Below, in pieces: positions 17,316 through 25,416 of a stretch of DNA of 64,000 nt. The notes beneath the pieces were generated by a model. The model had not been told where the DNA came from and did not search any database. It saw nothing but the letters and a program-made list of their open reading frames with translations. Position numbers and translations under genes: made by a program. Each line of letters begins with the position of its first letter. Position 1 is the first letter of the stretch. Source of the stretch: Streptomyces clavifer (GTDB lineage: Bacteria > Actinomycetota > Actinomycetes > Streptomycetales > Streptomycetaceae); NCBI GenBank assembly GCA_014651175.1, contig BMWJ01000002.1, positions 682,001 to 746,000 on the forward strand, written 5' to 3'.

Positions 17316-17873
17316 TCACCGCTGCAACCCGGCCACCCACTCGTGCGCCGTGGTGACCGCGGCCTGCTGCGGGAAGACCCTTTCCATCAGCACGCGATGC
17401 ACCTCGGGATCGGCATCCGCGCACGCGTCGGAGAGGACGGTCAGGCCGTAGTCGAGGTCGGCCGCCTGCCGCACCGTGGACAGCACGACCCCACTGGTGG
17501 CGATTCCCGCGAGCACCAGGTGATCGACGCCCTGCGAGCGCAGCACCATGTCCAGGTCGCTGCCCGCGAAAGCGCTCACGCGGCGCTTGACGACGACGGG
17601 CTCCAGCGGCAGCGGCGTCACCTCGGGGTGGATCGCGTTGGCCCACTCCTCCTGCGGCGAGGCCGCTCTCCCGGCGAGAGCACCGAACATCTTGTTGCGC
17701 GGGTGGATCTCGGCGCGGCCCGGCCGGAAGCCGACGGTCACGTGAACCACCGGGTGATCGGCCGCCCTCGCGGCCTCGACAGCCTCGCGGAGCCGGCTCA
17801 CGTACGCCTGGTCGGCATACCGCTCGACGATGATGTTCTGCACATCCATGACCAAGAGGGCGCTCTGCGGCAT
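17316..17873 (-). CDS. Isochorismatase-family hydrolase lacking the nucleophilic cysteine
   Basis: A 185-aa member of the isochorismatase/nicotinamidase fold. The Asp of the usual Asp-Lys-Cys triad is in ALLVMDVQN and the Lys in VVVKRRVSAFAGSDLD. The segment that normally reads ATNVCVxST is ATSGVVLST, so the Cys is replaced. Some true isochorismatases (EntB, PhzD) also lack it, while amidase members need it. The substrate is unknown. The gene is divergent from a TetR regulator, and a TTGACA/TACCGT promoter lies inside a pair of repeated operator sites, so it is very probably that regulator's target. Confidence 0.85.
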   Translation of the reverse strand: MPQSALLVMDVQNIIVERYADQAYVSRLREAVEAARAADHPVVHVTVGFRPGRAEIHPRNKMFGALAGRAASPQEEWANAIHPEVTPLPLEPVVVKRRVSAFAGSDLDMVLRSQGVDHLVLAGIATSGVVLSTVRQAADLDYGLTVLSDACADADPEVHRVLMERVFPQQAAVTTAHEWVAGLQR

Positions 17874-17911
17874 TGCGTACCTTCTGTCGCGACAGCACCT
17901 GCCGACCGTGA

Positions 17912-17929
17912 TGTCAACAAGTGATTACA
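17912..17929. promoter_or_regulatory. TetR-type operator copy 1
   Basis: The imperfect palindrome TGTAATCACTTGTTGACA (minus strand, 7 of 9 pairs match) lies over the expected transcription start of the isochorismatase-like gene. An identical copy lies 45 bp away. Confidence 0.7.
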
Positions 17930-17933
17930 TGGG

Positions 17934-17974
17934 ACGGTAGAACGCCGTCGACCACATGTCAACAAGTGATTACA
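17934..17974 (-). promoter_or_regulatory. Promoter of the isochorismatase-like gene with operator copy 2
   Basis: On the minus strand, TTGACA (17957-17962) and TACCGT (17934-17939) are 17 bp apart, a good sigma-70 type promoter. The second identical operator copy (17957-17974) covers the -35, so a bound repressor would block it. Confidence 0.7.
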
Positions 17975-18026
17975 CGGGTCGGTACGCACCTCCTGCGCAG
18001 CCGTGGCCACGCAGTAGGTTGGGGTC

Positions 18027-18656
18027 ATGGACGAGGAAACGGTGAGTGCCGAAGGCGCGGGACAGCGCAGGAACTCCGCCGCCACGCGCGCAGCGCTGCT
18101 GCGTGCCGCACACGGGCGCTTCATCCGGCTCGGCTACGAACGGACCACTCTGCGCGATGTGGCCGGTGACGCGGGAGTCAACATCGCTCTCGTCAAGCGG
18201 TACTTCGGCTCCAAGGAAGGGCTGTTCAAGGCCGCGCTCGCCGCCAATCCACGGTTCCTGGACCCGGACGGGCATGTTCCGAGCGGTGTCGCGGGGCTGG
18301 CCGACGCGCTCGCGAGCCAGTTCTCCGCGGACGCATGGCCCGAGTTCGGCGAACATCCGGTGCTGATGCTGCTGCGCACCCCGGACGAAGGCGACCTGGG
18401 CGACTTGCGGCGCGCCGCGCTTCAGGACTTCGCCCGCCACGTCCTCGCCTCCGTCGACCCGCTTCCCGATGTCGGCACGACGGAGCGGGAACTACGCTCC
18501 CAGCTCGTCGTCGCACTGGGCGTGGGGATGGCCGTGCTCCGCTCAACAGTCGCCGTCCAGCCCCTCGGTGACGCAGGACCCCGGGAACTGGCCCCCTTGC
18601 TCCGCCTGGCCCTGAGGGCGCTTCTGGAAGAGCCGCGGATCGACGCGGACACGTAG
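18027..18656 (+). CDS. TetR-family transcriptional regulator
   Basis: A 209-aa repressor-type protein. The N-terminal helix-turn-helix (about residues 18-62) reads TRAALLRAAHGRFIRLGYERTTLRDVAGDAGVNIALVKRYFGSKEGLFKAAL. The C-terminal ligand domain (TetR_C-like, GEHPVLMLLRTPDEGDLGDLRRAALQDF) has no assigned ligand. It is divergent from the isochorismatase-like gene over two identical operators and probably represses that gene and itself. Confidence 0.88.
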   Translation: MDEETVSAEGAGQRRNSAATRAALLRAAHGRFIRLGYERTTLRDVAGDAGVNIALVKRYFGSKEGLFKAALAANPRFLDPDGHVPSGVAGLADALASQFSADAWPEFGEHPVLMLLRTPDEGDLGDLRRAALQDFARHVLASVDPLPDVGTTERELRSQLVVALGVGMAVLRSTVAVQPLGDAGPRELAPLLRLALRALLEEPRIDADT

Positions 18657-18669
18657 GCGTACGCAGGGC

Positions 18670-19085
18670 CCGGGCCCGCCGGCGAGGCCTACGACCACAC
18701 CCTCGTGGCCTGATCGGCCGGCTCGCCGCCGGGGCCGTTCGACGGGCCCCGGCGGCGTGCCGGTGGGCACGGGCAGCGGCGACCTCGACCGCGACGAACC
18801 GGTCGAGGTCGCCTTCGGTCTCGGCCAGGGTGAGCCGAGCGGTGAGGACCTTCTGCCCCGGCGCCGCCGGCGGACCACTTCCGCGGGCGGCATACCGGCG
18901 CGCTCGGCCAGGTCCCTCCACGGTGTCCCGGTGCGGTACGTGAACGCGGTCGCGTCGATCACCCGCCGGTGATCCCGCCACGCCCTCCCCGCCCCGGAGT
19001 CCGATCCTGCAGCAACGGCTCGGCGCGTGCCCAACGGGCGTCGGTCGACGACACGCGTCGACCGACGACCACTTGATCCGGAGGG
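18670..19085 (-). pseudogene. Decayed IS5-type transposase fragment
   Basis: Reading the minus strand across frames gives ARWARAEPLLQDRTP, then WRDHRRVIDATAFTYRTGTPWRDLAERAG, and later EGDLDRFVAVEVAAARAHRHAAGAR and GEPADQAT. This is the order found in Streptomyces IS5-family transposases (RWARAEPLLP, GRWRDHRRVIDAIAFKYRTGTPW, DSTIVRAHQHAAGAR). At least one frameshift and an internal deletion separate the pieces, and the DDE domain is gone. It lies between the TetR gene and the LPMO gene; no terminal inverted repeats were identified. Confidence 0.75.
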
Positions 19086-19091
19086 AAGGGC

Positions 19092-20171
19092 CTAGCCGAC
19101 CCGGCAGCCGAGTCTCAGTGCCGGATCCGGGGTGCCGCCCTGGGTGACGTAACCGAAGGTCGTGGATTGACCGGGGTCCAACGAGCCGTTCCAGCCCGCG
19201 TTGTGGACCATCACCTCCTGCCCCTGCGTGGTCATCGCTCCGCTCCAGAGGCTGGCGATGCTCTGCCCGGCGGGCTGTGTCCACTCCACCATCCAGCCGA
19301 GCATCGGCACGTCGCCGGAGTTGGTGACCTTGACCTCCGACTGGTAACCGCCGTTCCAGCTGCCGGTGGTGCTCCGCGTGGCGGTGCAGGTGCCCGGCGG
19401 CGGCTCGGTCGGGGTGGTGGTGGAGCCGTCCTTGACCCCGGTCACCTCGCCGTTGCCCCCGTCGAAGACCACGTCGGAGCAGGAGTAGAAGGTCTCCTGG
19501 CTGTCGGAACGCTGCCAGACCACATAGATGACGTGGCGGCCGTCCTTGTTGTCGGGCAGCGCGCCGGTCCACTTGTAGTCGGCCTCGACGGTACCCGGGC
19601 TGCCGTTGAGGGGCGGGTGGTCCACGGAGATGAAGGGGGTCTCCTCCATGTCGGCCCAGGCGAGCGGCTGCGTCGGGTCGTAGCCGTCCTTGGTGATGTA
19701 GACGTAGAACCAACCCGGGTGCGCCGCCCAGGCGTTGTACGAGAAGTCGATCGTCGAGCCCTCGGTCAGATGGGTCACCGGCCAGTCGGTGCTGGGCTGG
19801 TTGAACCCGGTGAAGTTGGTGTTGCCACCACTGCACAGCTGACCGTCCGGCACGAAGCCGCGGGTGCGGCCCGCGCCGTCGGAGCGCAGCACGGAGAACC
19901 AGTTGTAGAAGGGGGTGGTCCCGCTCTGCTGCGCGGCGGCCTTGCACGCGGGGTTCACCGGTTTGATCTCGCCGGTTTCGGTCAGCCCGTCCTGCCAGCA
20001 CAGGAAGGTACGGCTGGCGGGCTTCATGGGTGTGCCGTGCGCCTCGGCCTGTTCGCCGGCGGTGACGACGAGCCCGAGGGCGGGGATGGTCGTGAGGATT
20101 GCGAGCAGGGTGAGGAGGAGAGCCCTGCGGCGGGTGCCCGCCAGTAATCGATGTCTCGTCAGCTGGATCAC
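19092..20171 (-). CDS. AA10 lytic polysaccharide monooxygenase with CBM2
   Basis: A 359-aa secreted copper enzyme that cleaves crystalline cellulose oxidatively. The GTG at 20171 has GAAGGGA upstream. The signal peptide ends AEA, exposing His45 (HGTPMKPASRTFLCW) as residue 1 of the mature enzyme. The second copper-brace His is about residue 151 in YNAWAAHPGWF. The AA10 domain closely resembles the cellulose-active CelS2 type (YNWFSVLRSDG, DSQETFYSCSDVVFDGGNGEVTG). A Thr/Pro linker leads to a C-terminal family 2 cellulose-binding module (TATRSTTGSWNGGYQSEVKVTN, WNGSLDPGQSTTFGY). A perfect CebR box lies 54 bp upstream. Confidence 0.95.
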   Translation of the reverse strand: MIQLTRHRLLAGTRRRALLLTLLAILTTIPALGLVVTAGEQAEAHGTPMKPASRTFLCWQDGLTETGEIKPVNPACKAAAQQSGTTPFYNWFSVLRSDGAGRTRGFVPDGQLCSGGNTNFTGFNQPSTDWPVTHLTEGSTIDFSYNAWAAHPGWFYVYITKDGYDPTQPLAWADMEETPFISVDHPPLNGSPGTVEADYKWTGALPDNKDGRHVIYVVWQRSDSQETFYSCSDVVFDGGNGEVTGVKDGSTTTPTEPPPGTCTATRSTTGSWNGGYQSEVKVTNSGDVPMLGWMVEWTQPAGQSIASLWSGAMTTQGQEVMVHNAGWNGSLDPGQSTTFGYVTQGGTPDPALRLGCRVG

Positions 20172-20224
20172 GATGTACGTCCCTTCGCTGCGGCGCCGGG
20201 TGGGGCCGGGGTGCGGTGCGAACT

Positions 20225-20238
20225 TGGGAGCGCTCCCA
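20225..20238. promoter_or_regulatory. CebR box (cello-oligosaccharide repressor operator)
   Basis: TGGGAGCGCTCCCA is a perfect 14-bp palindrome identical to the established CebR operator. It is placed 54 bp upstream of the LPMO start codon. Confidence 0.93.
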
Positions 20239-20731
20239 CTTGCGGAGGCTAGCGCCGACCGGAAACCGTGTAAACGCCTTGCGCAGAACGGGTCAGCCGT
20301 CCCGCCGGGCGGTTTCGCCGAAAGCGCGGTATACGGGGGCGGGGTAACCGCCGGGTCCCGGCCGCGCCACTCACGGACACCGCCCGCCCCGGTACGGGAA
20401 CCCGCGCGCCTCCTCCGGTGCCCAGCTGGGCTTTGGCGGAGTCGGCCGGGGAGCGGGTGATCCGCTCGGGCACGCGGGTCCGGCTGTTCGGGGCGAGCCC
20501 GCGTCCTCGGGTGGGCCCGTCCCGGGGATTCGGCGAACTGCTGCGGACCGGACGTCATGGGTAACGGCTGGGGCGGTCCGCAGGGCGGCAGAAGGTCCCC
20601 GGGCCGACGGCCTCACCGGCCTCCTCCCCGTACGCGAGGGCATGCCCCCCGGCGGTTCGGCACCCGCCTCCGGCGACGGCCACCGGACGTACTCCGTCGA
20701 TGTGCTCGGGGCCGGCGCACTCCGGCACCCG
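20239..20731. other. Region without a recognisable gene
   Basis: About 490 bp between the LPMO promoter and the 3' end of the histidine phosphatase gene. The open frames overlap, start poorly and match nothing I recognise. Confidence 0.5.
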
Positions 20732-21355
20732 TCAGCCGATGGCGTTGAACAACCGCTCCGGCAGGGCCATGTTGAGCGCCGTCACGACCGGCTTGCCGTG
20801 TTCCGTGCCGAGGCGGGAGACCGCGCCCGTGGCCAGCTGGAACAGCTCGCCGCTCGCGGGTGTCAGCCGCAGGTAGCGCGCGGTGAGCACGCGCAGGAAG
20901 TGCGAGTGGGCCACCAGGGCGATGTCCGCGCCTCCGAGGTGTGACGCCGCCGCCGCGACCTCCGCCAGGATGCGGTCCGCGCGGGCGCCCACCTCCGCCG
21001 GACTCTCGCCCGGGTGCTCCTCCGGGCCGGGGGCGACGCCGTCGGTCCAGAGGTTCCAGTCGGGGCGGGTGCGGCGGATGTCGACGGTGGTCACGCCCTC
21101 GTACGCCCCGTAGTCCCACTCCCGCAGATCGGGTGTCTCACGGGGCGCCGGCAGGCCGGCCAGCTCGGCGGTGCGGAGAGCACGGAGGTAGGGGCTGACC
21201 AGGGTGAGCCCGATCTCCCGATCCGCGAGCAGCGGCACGAGGGCGCGGGCCTGCCGCTCGCCGAGCCCGGTCAGGGGCAGGTCGGTGTAGCTCGTGTGCT
21301 GCCCGGACCGGGACCACTCGGTCTCGCCGTGCCGGATCAGGATCAACTCGCCCAT
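20732..21355 (-). CDS. Histidine phosphatase (phosphoglycerate-mutase-like) family protein
   Basis: A 207-aa branch-2-like histidine phosphatase. The phospho-acceptor motif LIRHGETEWSRSGQHTS is at residues 5-21. The second catalytic His is in DIALVAHSHFLRVLTARYL, and LREWDYGAYEGVTT is the typical middle motif. GGAAG precedes the ATG. The substrate cannot be told from sequence; small phosphorylated metabolites are typical. It lies 189 bp downstream of the alpha-xylosidase gene on the same strand, so it may be co-transcribed with it. Confidence 0.88.
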   Translation of the reverse strand: MGELILIRHGETEWSRSGQHTSYTDLPLTGLGERQARALVPLLADREIGLTLVSPYLRALRTAELAGLPAPRETPDLREWDYGAYEGVTTVDIRRTRPDWNLWTDGVAPGPEEHPGESPAEVGARADRILAEVAAAASHLGGADIALVAHSHFLRVLTARYLRLTPASGELFQLATGAVSRLGTEHGKPVVTALNMALPERLFNAIG

Positions 21356-21544
21356 GGGTGCTTCCGCTCTGTGCGCCGTACTCGCCGTATGTGCCGCTCG
21401 TGCCAACCCGCCGGCCCACGATCGCATTCCGCCCGGCCGGGCACGGGGGCGGCTCGCAGGGCGGCCCGGTTCCCGGTTCCCCCTCGCGCCGGGAACGGGC
21501 GGGCGGCCCGCAGCGCCTCCGCGCTCCGGGCCGCCGCGGGCAGG

Positions 21545-23782
21545 TCAGGCCCGCTCGCCCACGACCGTCACCGTGTACGGGCGGTCGGTGTCCGTCGTGA
21601 CGCGGACCTCGCCGTTCTCGCGGACCACCTCGTACGTCGCGGCCACCTGGCCCGTGTGGTCGGGGACGGTCACCGTGCGGGTGAAGTCGCCCGTTCCGGC
21701 CGGGGTGAACACGCGCAGTTCCAGGTCGTCGAGCCATGCGCCGTCCGGGCGGGACTCGTCCGCGCCCAGCGCCAGGACAGCGCCCTGGCGGACCAGCAGG
21801 GGCAGGCTGTCGAAGCCGTGGGTCTCCCTGCGCCAGGTGGGGCCGGTGACCGTGTCGCCGGTGAGCAGGTGGGTCCAGGTGCCCTCGGGGACGTAGTACT
21901 CGACCTGGCCGTCCTCGGTGAACACGGGCGCCACGAGGACGTCCGGGCCCAGCAGGTACTCGCGGTCCGCCGTGCGGGCGGTCGGGTCCTCGGGGAACTC
22001 CAGCAGCAGCGGACGCATCATCGGGACGCCCGTGCGGTGGGCCTCCACGGCCACGCCGTACAGGTACGGCATGAGGCGGTGCTTGAGCCGGGTGAACTGC
22101 CGGGCCACATCGACGGCCTCGTCGCCGAACTCCCACGGCACGCGGTACGACGAGGAGCCGTGCAGCCGGCTGTGCGAGGAGAGCAGGCCGAAGGCGAGCC
22201 AGCGCTTGAAGACCGCCGGGTCGGGGGTGCCCTCGAAGCCGCCGATGTCGTGGCTCCAGAAGCCGAAGCCGGACAGCGACAGGGACAGGCCGCCACGCAG
22301 CGACTCCGCCATGGCCTCGAAGGAGGACCAGCAGTCGCCGCCCCAGTGGACCGGGTACTGCTGGCCGCCCGCGGTGGCCGAGCGGGCGAAGAGCACGGCC
22401 TCGCCCTGGCCGCGCTCCTCCTCCAGGACCTCGAAGACGGCCTTGTTGTAGAGGTGCGTGTAGTAGTTGTGCATGCGCTCCGCGTCGGAGCCGTCGTGCC
22501 AGACGACGTCCGTCGGGATGCGCTCGCCGAAGTCGGTCTTGAAGCCGTCGACGCCCTGGTCGAGGAGGCCCTTCAGCTTGCCCTGGAACCAGGCGGTGGC
22601 CTCGGGGTCGGTGAAGTCGACCAGCGCCATGCCGGCCTGCCACTTGTCCCACTGCCAGATGTCGCCGTCGGGCGTCCGGACGAAGTAGCCCTTCTCCACG
22701 CCCTCCGCGTACAGGGCGCTCTTCTGCCCGATGTACGGGTTGATCCAGACGCAGATCCTCAGGCCCTTGGCCTTGAGCCGGGCGAGCATGCCCTCGGGGT
22801 CGGGGAAGACGGCCGGGTCCCACTCGAAGTCGCACCACTGGTACTCGCGCATCCAGAAGCAGTCGAAGTGGAAGACGCTGAGCGGGATGCCGCGCTCGGC
22901 CATGCCGTCGACGAAGGAGGTCACCGTCGCCTCGTCGTACGAGGTGGTGAAGGAGGTGGTCAGCCAGAGGCCGAACGACCAGGCCGGCGGGAGCGCCGGG
23001 AGGCCGGTGAGGGAGGCGTAGCGGGCCAGGACGTCCTTGGGCGTGGGGCCGGCGACGACGAAGTACTCGAGGGTCTGGTCCTCGACGCTGAACTGCACCT
23101 GGCCGACGGCCTCGGAGCCGACTTCGAAGGAGACCTTGCCGGGGTGGTTGACGAAGACGCCGTAGCCGCGCGAGGAGAGGTAGAACGGGATGTTCTTGTA
23201 CGCCTGCTCGCTGCTGGTGCCGCCGTCGGCCTGCCACATGTCGACGGTCTGGCCGTTCTTCACGTACGGGGTGAAACGCTCACCGAGGCCGTGGACGGTC
23301 TCGCCGACGCCCAGGGCGAGCTGGGCGAACATGTGGTGACTGCCGTCGGCGACGGTCGCGAACGCGCTTCCCTTGCGTCCGGCCGAGGTCAGGATCCGGC
23401 CGTCGCCGTCGAGGAACTCGAGTCCGAAGACGCCCTCGGTGGGCAGCCGGAGCGTGAGCGGGCCGCTGGTCAGCTCGGCGGTGGCACCCTCGGCGCGGAC
23501 GGTGGCCGCGGACCGCGCCGAGGCGCCCGGCAGTTCGAAGTCGGGGCCCTTGGGGCGCTTCCCGGCGTGGTGGGTCAGGCGTACCGCGATGACGCCTTCG
23601 GCGGGCGCGTGGGCCTCGACGGTGATCAGCGGCGCGTTGAGTGTGTCGCCGCGCCGCTCGACGCGCTTGACGGCGGCGTAGGCGGCGAGACGGCCCTCGT
23701 CGAGGCGGACGTCGCGGACTTCGGTGGCGTATGAGGCGTGCACACCGCTGCGCAACTGCCAGAAGCCGTCGGTGAACTTCAT
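21545..23782 (-). CDS. GH31 alpha-xylosidase (YicI type)
   Basis: A 745-aa probably cytoplasmic enzyme (no signal peptide) that removes alpha-1,6-xylose from oligosaccharides such as those of xyloglucan. The GH31 core has HFDCFWMREYQWCDFEWD, the nucleophile motif GFKTDFGERIPTD (Asp about 417) and the acid/base region HWGGDCWSSFEAM (Asp about 483). The start MKFTDGFWQLRSGV is typical of YicI-like alpha-xylosidases. It is divergent from xylA across 325 bp, which fits release of xylose followed by its isomerisation. An importer and beta-glucosidase follow on the other side of xylA. Confidence 0.92.
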   Translation of the reverse strand: MKFTDGFWQLRSGVHASYATEVRDVRLDEGRLAAYAAVKRVERRGDTLNAPLITVEAHAPAEGVIAVRLTHHAGKRPKGPDFELPGASARSAATVRAEGATAELTSGPLTLRLPTEGVFGLEFLDGDGRILTSAGRKGSAFATVADGSHHMFAQLALGVGETVHGLGERFTPYVKNGQTVDMWQADGGTSSEQAYKNIPFYLSSRGYGVFVNHPGKVSFEVGSEAVGQVQFSVEDQTLEYFVVAGPTPKDVLARYASLTGLPALPPAWSFGLWLTTSFTTSYDEATVTSFVDGMAERGIPLSVFHFDCFWMREYQWCDFEWDPAVFPDPEGMLARLKAKGLRICVWINPYIGQKSALYAEGVEKGYFVRTPDGDIWQWDKWQAGMALVDFTDPEATAWFQGKLKGLLDQGVDGFKTDFGERIPTDVVWHDGSDAERMHNYYTHLYNKAVFEVLEEERGQGEAVLFARSATAGGQQYPVHWGGDCWSSFEAMAESLRGGLSLSLSGFGFWSHDIGGFEGTPDPAVFKRWLAFGLLSSHSRLHGSSSYRVPWEFGDEAVDVARQFTRLKHRLMPYLYGVAVEAHRTGVPMMRPLLLEFPEDPTARTADREYLLGPDVLVAPVFTEDGQVEYYVPEGTWTHLLTGDTVTGPTWRRETHGFDSLPLLVRQGAVLALGADESRPDGAWLDDLELRVFTPAGTGDFTRTVTVPDHTGQVAATYEVVRENGEVRVTTDTDRPYTVTVVGERA

Positions 23783-24107
23783 GGGGGTGGTCCTTAGCCG
23801 TCTCGGAAGTCGGTGGTGCGGGACGTCAGGGCGCCTGCGACGAGCGCGGCGACGGGTCCTCTCGATTTTGATCGTACACAAAACAAATGCGAGCGAGCGG
23901 GCGCGTACACGACAGGAACCACCGGATTGCCCGAAAATCCGAACCCCCGTCAGGACCGACGGATCGGCAACATTGACACCGAGTGAACGAAACATCACGG
24001 AAACGGTCTAGAAACCAACGGCGGGATGGAGTATTAGTACTGCAAGCAAACAAATTGGTCGGTCGGCGCGCAGCCGTCCGTGAGTTTCGTCGACAAGAGG
24101 CTGATCA
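23783..24107. promoter_or_regulatory. Divergent alpha-xylosidase / xylA control region with two ATTTGTTT motifs
   Basis: Two related minus-strand motifs occur, ATTTGTTTTGTGTACG (near 23870-23886) and ATTTGTTTGCTTGCAGTAC (near 24036-24055), one near each divergent start. They resemble the TTTGTTT half-sites of ROK-type xylose repressors in other bacteria (known for XylR). No second half-palindrome is clear, so the regulator is inferred. Confidence 0.4.
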
Positions 24108-25277
24108 ATGTCGGACCGCTTCACTCCCACCTCCGCGGACAAGTTCACCTTCGGTCTCTGGACTGTCGGCTGGCGCGGCAACGACCCCTTCGGTGACGCC
24201 ACCCGCCCCGCCCTCGACCCGGTCGAGTCCGTCGAGCGCCTGGCCGAGCTCGGCGCCCACGGTGTGACGTTCCACGACGACGACCTGATCCCCTTCGGCT
24301 CCTCCGAGGGCGAGCGCGCCACGCACATCGCGCGCTTCAAGGAGGCGCTGGAGCGCACCGGGATGAAGGTCCCGATGGCAACCACCAACCTGTTCACGCA
24401 CCCGGTGTTCAAGGACGGCGGCTTCACCTCCAACGACCGCGACGTCCGCCGCTACGCGCTGCGCAAGACCATCCGCAACATCGATCTCGCCGCCGAGCTG
24501 GGCGCCGAGACGTATGTGGCGTGGGGCGGCCGCGAGGGTGCCGAGTCCGGCGGGGCCAAGGACGTGCCCGTGGCCCTGGACCGCATGAAGGAGGCCTTCG
24601 ACCTGCTGGGCGACTACGTCGTCGAGAAGGGCTACGACCTCCGCTTCGCGATCGAGCCCAAGCCGAACGAGCCGCGCGGCGACATCCTCCTGCCCACGAT
24701 CGGCCACGCCCTGGCGTTCATCGAGCGCCTGGAGCGCCCGGAGCTCGTCGGCGTCAACCCCGAGACCGGCCACGAGCAGATGGCCGGCCTGAACTTCCCG
24801 CACGGCATCGCCCAGGCCATGTGGGCCGGCAAGCTCTTCCACATCGACCTCAACGGCCAGTCCGGCATCAAGTACGACCAGGACTTCCGCTTCGGCGCCG
24901 GAGACCTGCGCCAGGCCTTCTGGCTCGTCGACCTGTTGGAGCAGGGCGGCTACGAGGGCCCCCGCCACTTCGACTTCAAGCCGGTCCGCACCGACGGCAT
25001 CGACGGTGTCTGGGAGTCCGCGAAGAACTGCATGCGGAACTACCTGATCCTCAAGGAGCGCGCCGCGGCCTTCCGCGCCGACCCGGCCGTGCAGGAGGCG
25101 CTGCTCGCCTCCCGCCTGGACCAGCTGGCCCTGCCGACCGCCGCCGACGGCCTCAAGAGCCTGCTCGCCGACCGCTCCGCGTTCGAGGAGTTCGACGTGG
25201 ACGCCGCCGCCGGGCGCTCCATGGCCTTCGAGGCCCTGGACCAGCTCGCGATGGACCACCTCCTCGGCGTCCGCTGA
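24108..25277 (+). CDS. xylA: Xylose isomerase
   Basis: A 389-aa enzyme interconverting D-xylose and D-xylulose (and glucose/fructose), of the short actinobacterial class. The catalytic His is in [13 protein letters not shown] (about residue 56). Metal-binding segments include [26 protein letters not shown] and [16 protein letters not shown]. It is divergent from the alpha-xylosidase and is followed by a terminator and then an ABC importer operon. No xylulokinase gene is linked here; in other streptomycetes xylB usually sits next to xylA. Confidence 0.97.
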   Translation: MSDRFTPTSADKFTFGLWTVGWRGNDPFGDATRPALDPVESVERLAELGAHGVTFHDDDLIPFGSSEGERATHIARFKEALERTGMKVPMATTNLFTHPVFKDGGFTSNDRDVRRYALRKTIRNIDLAAELGAETYVAWGGREGAESGGAKDVPVALDRMKEAFDLLGDYVVEKGYDLRFAIEPKPNEPRGDILLPTIGHALAFIERLERPELVGVNPETGHEQMAGLNFPHGIAQAMWAGKLFHIDLNGQSGIKYDQDFRFGAGDLRQAFWLVDLLEQGGYEGPRHFDFKPVRTDGIDGVWESAKNCMRNYLILKERAAAFRADPAVQEALLASRLDQLALPTAADGLKSLLADRSAFEEFDVDAAAGRSMAFEALDQLAMDHLLGVR

Positions 25278-25282
25278 CGTAC

Positions 25283-25314
25283 CGGGTGTCCGGCGGTCCG
25301 CCGCCGGGCACCCG
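25283..25314 (+). terminator. Terminator hairpin after xylA
   Basis: CGGGTGTCCGGCGG pairs with CCGCCGGGCACCCG (one T-G mismatch region), starting 6 bp after the xylA stop. It separates xylA from the importer operon. Confidence 0.75.
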
Positions 25315-25353
25315 CATTCTCCGCGCGCGGCCTCGCCGAACCCGCGCCCGGTC

Positions 25354-25382
25354 TTGACGAGCACCTTGTGGGAGCGTTCCCA
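25354..25382 (+). promoter_or_regulatory. Promoter with CebR-like operator for the sugar importer
   Basis: TTGACG (25354-25359) is followed by TGGGAGCGTTCCCA (25369-25382), which differs from the CebR palindrome at one base. The operator lies where the -10 should be, so a bound LacI-type repressor would block transcription of the importer genes. Confidence 0.7.
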
Positions 25383-25416
25383 TGAGTCGGCCACCCTCTG
25401 ACGCAAGGGCACCACC

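Noticed and set aside
20371-20643. Short open frames between the LPMO and histidine phosphatase genes
   Set aside because: Arg/Pro/Ala-rich shadows with no ribosome binding site or similarity.
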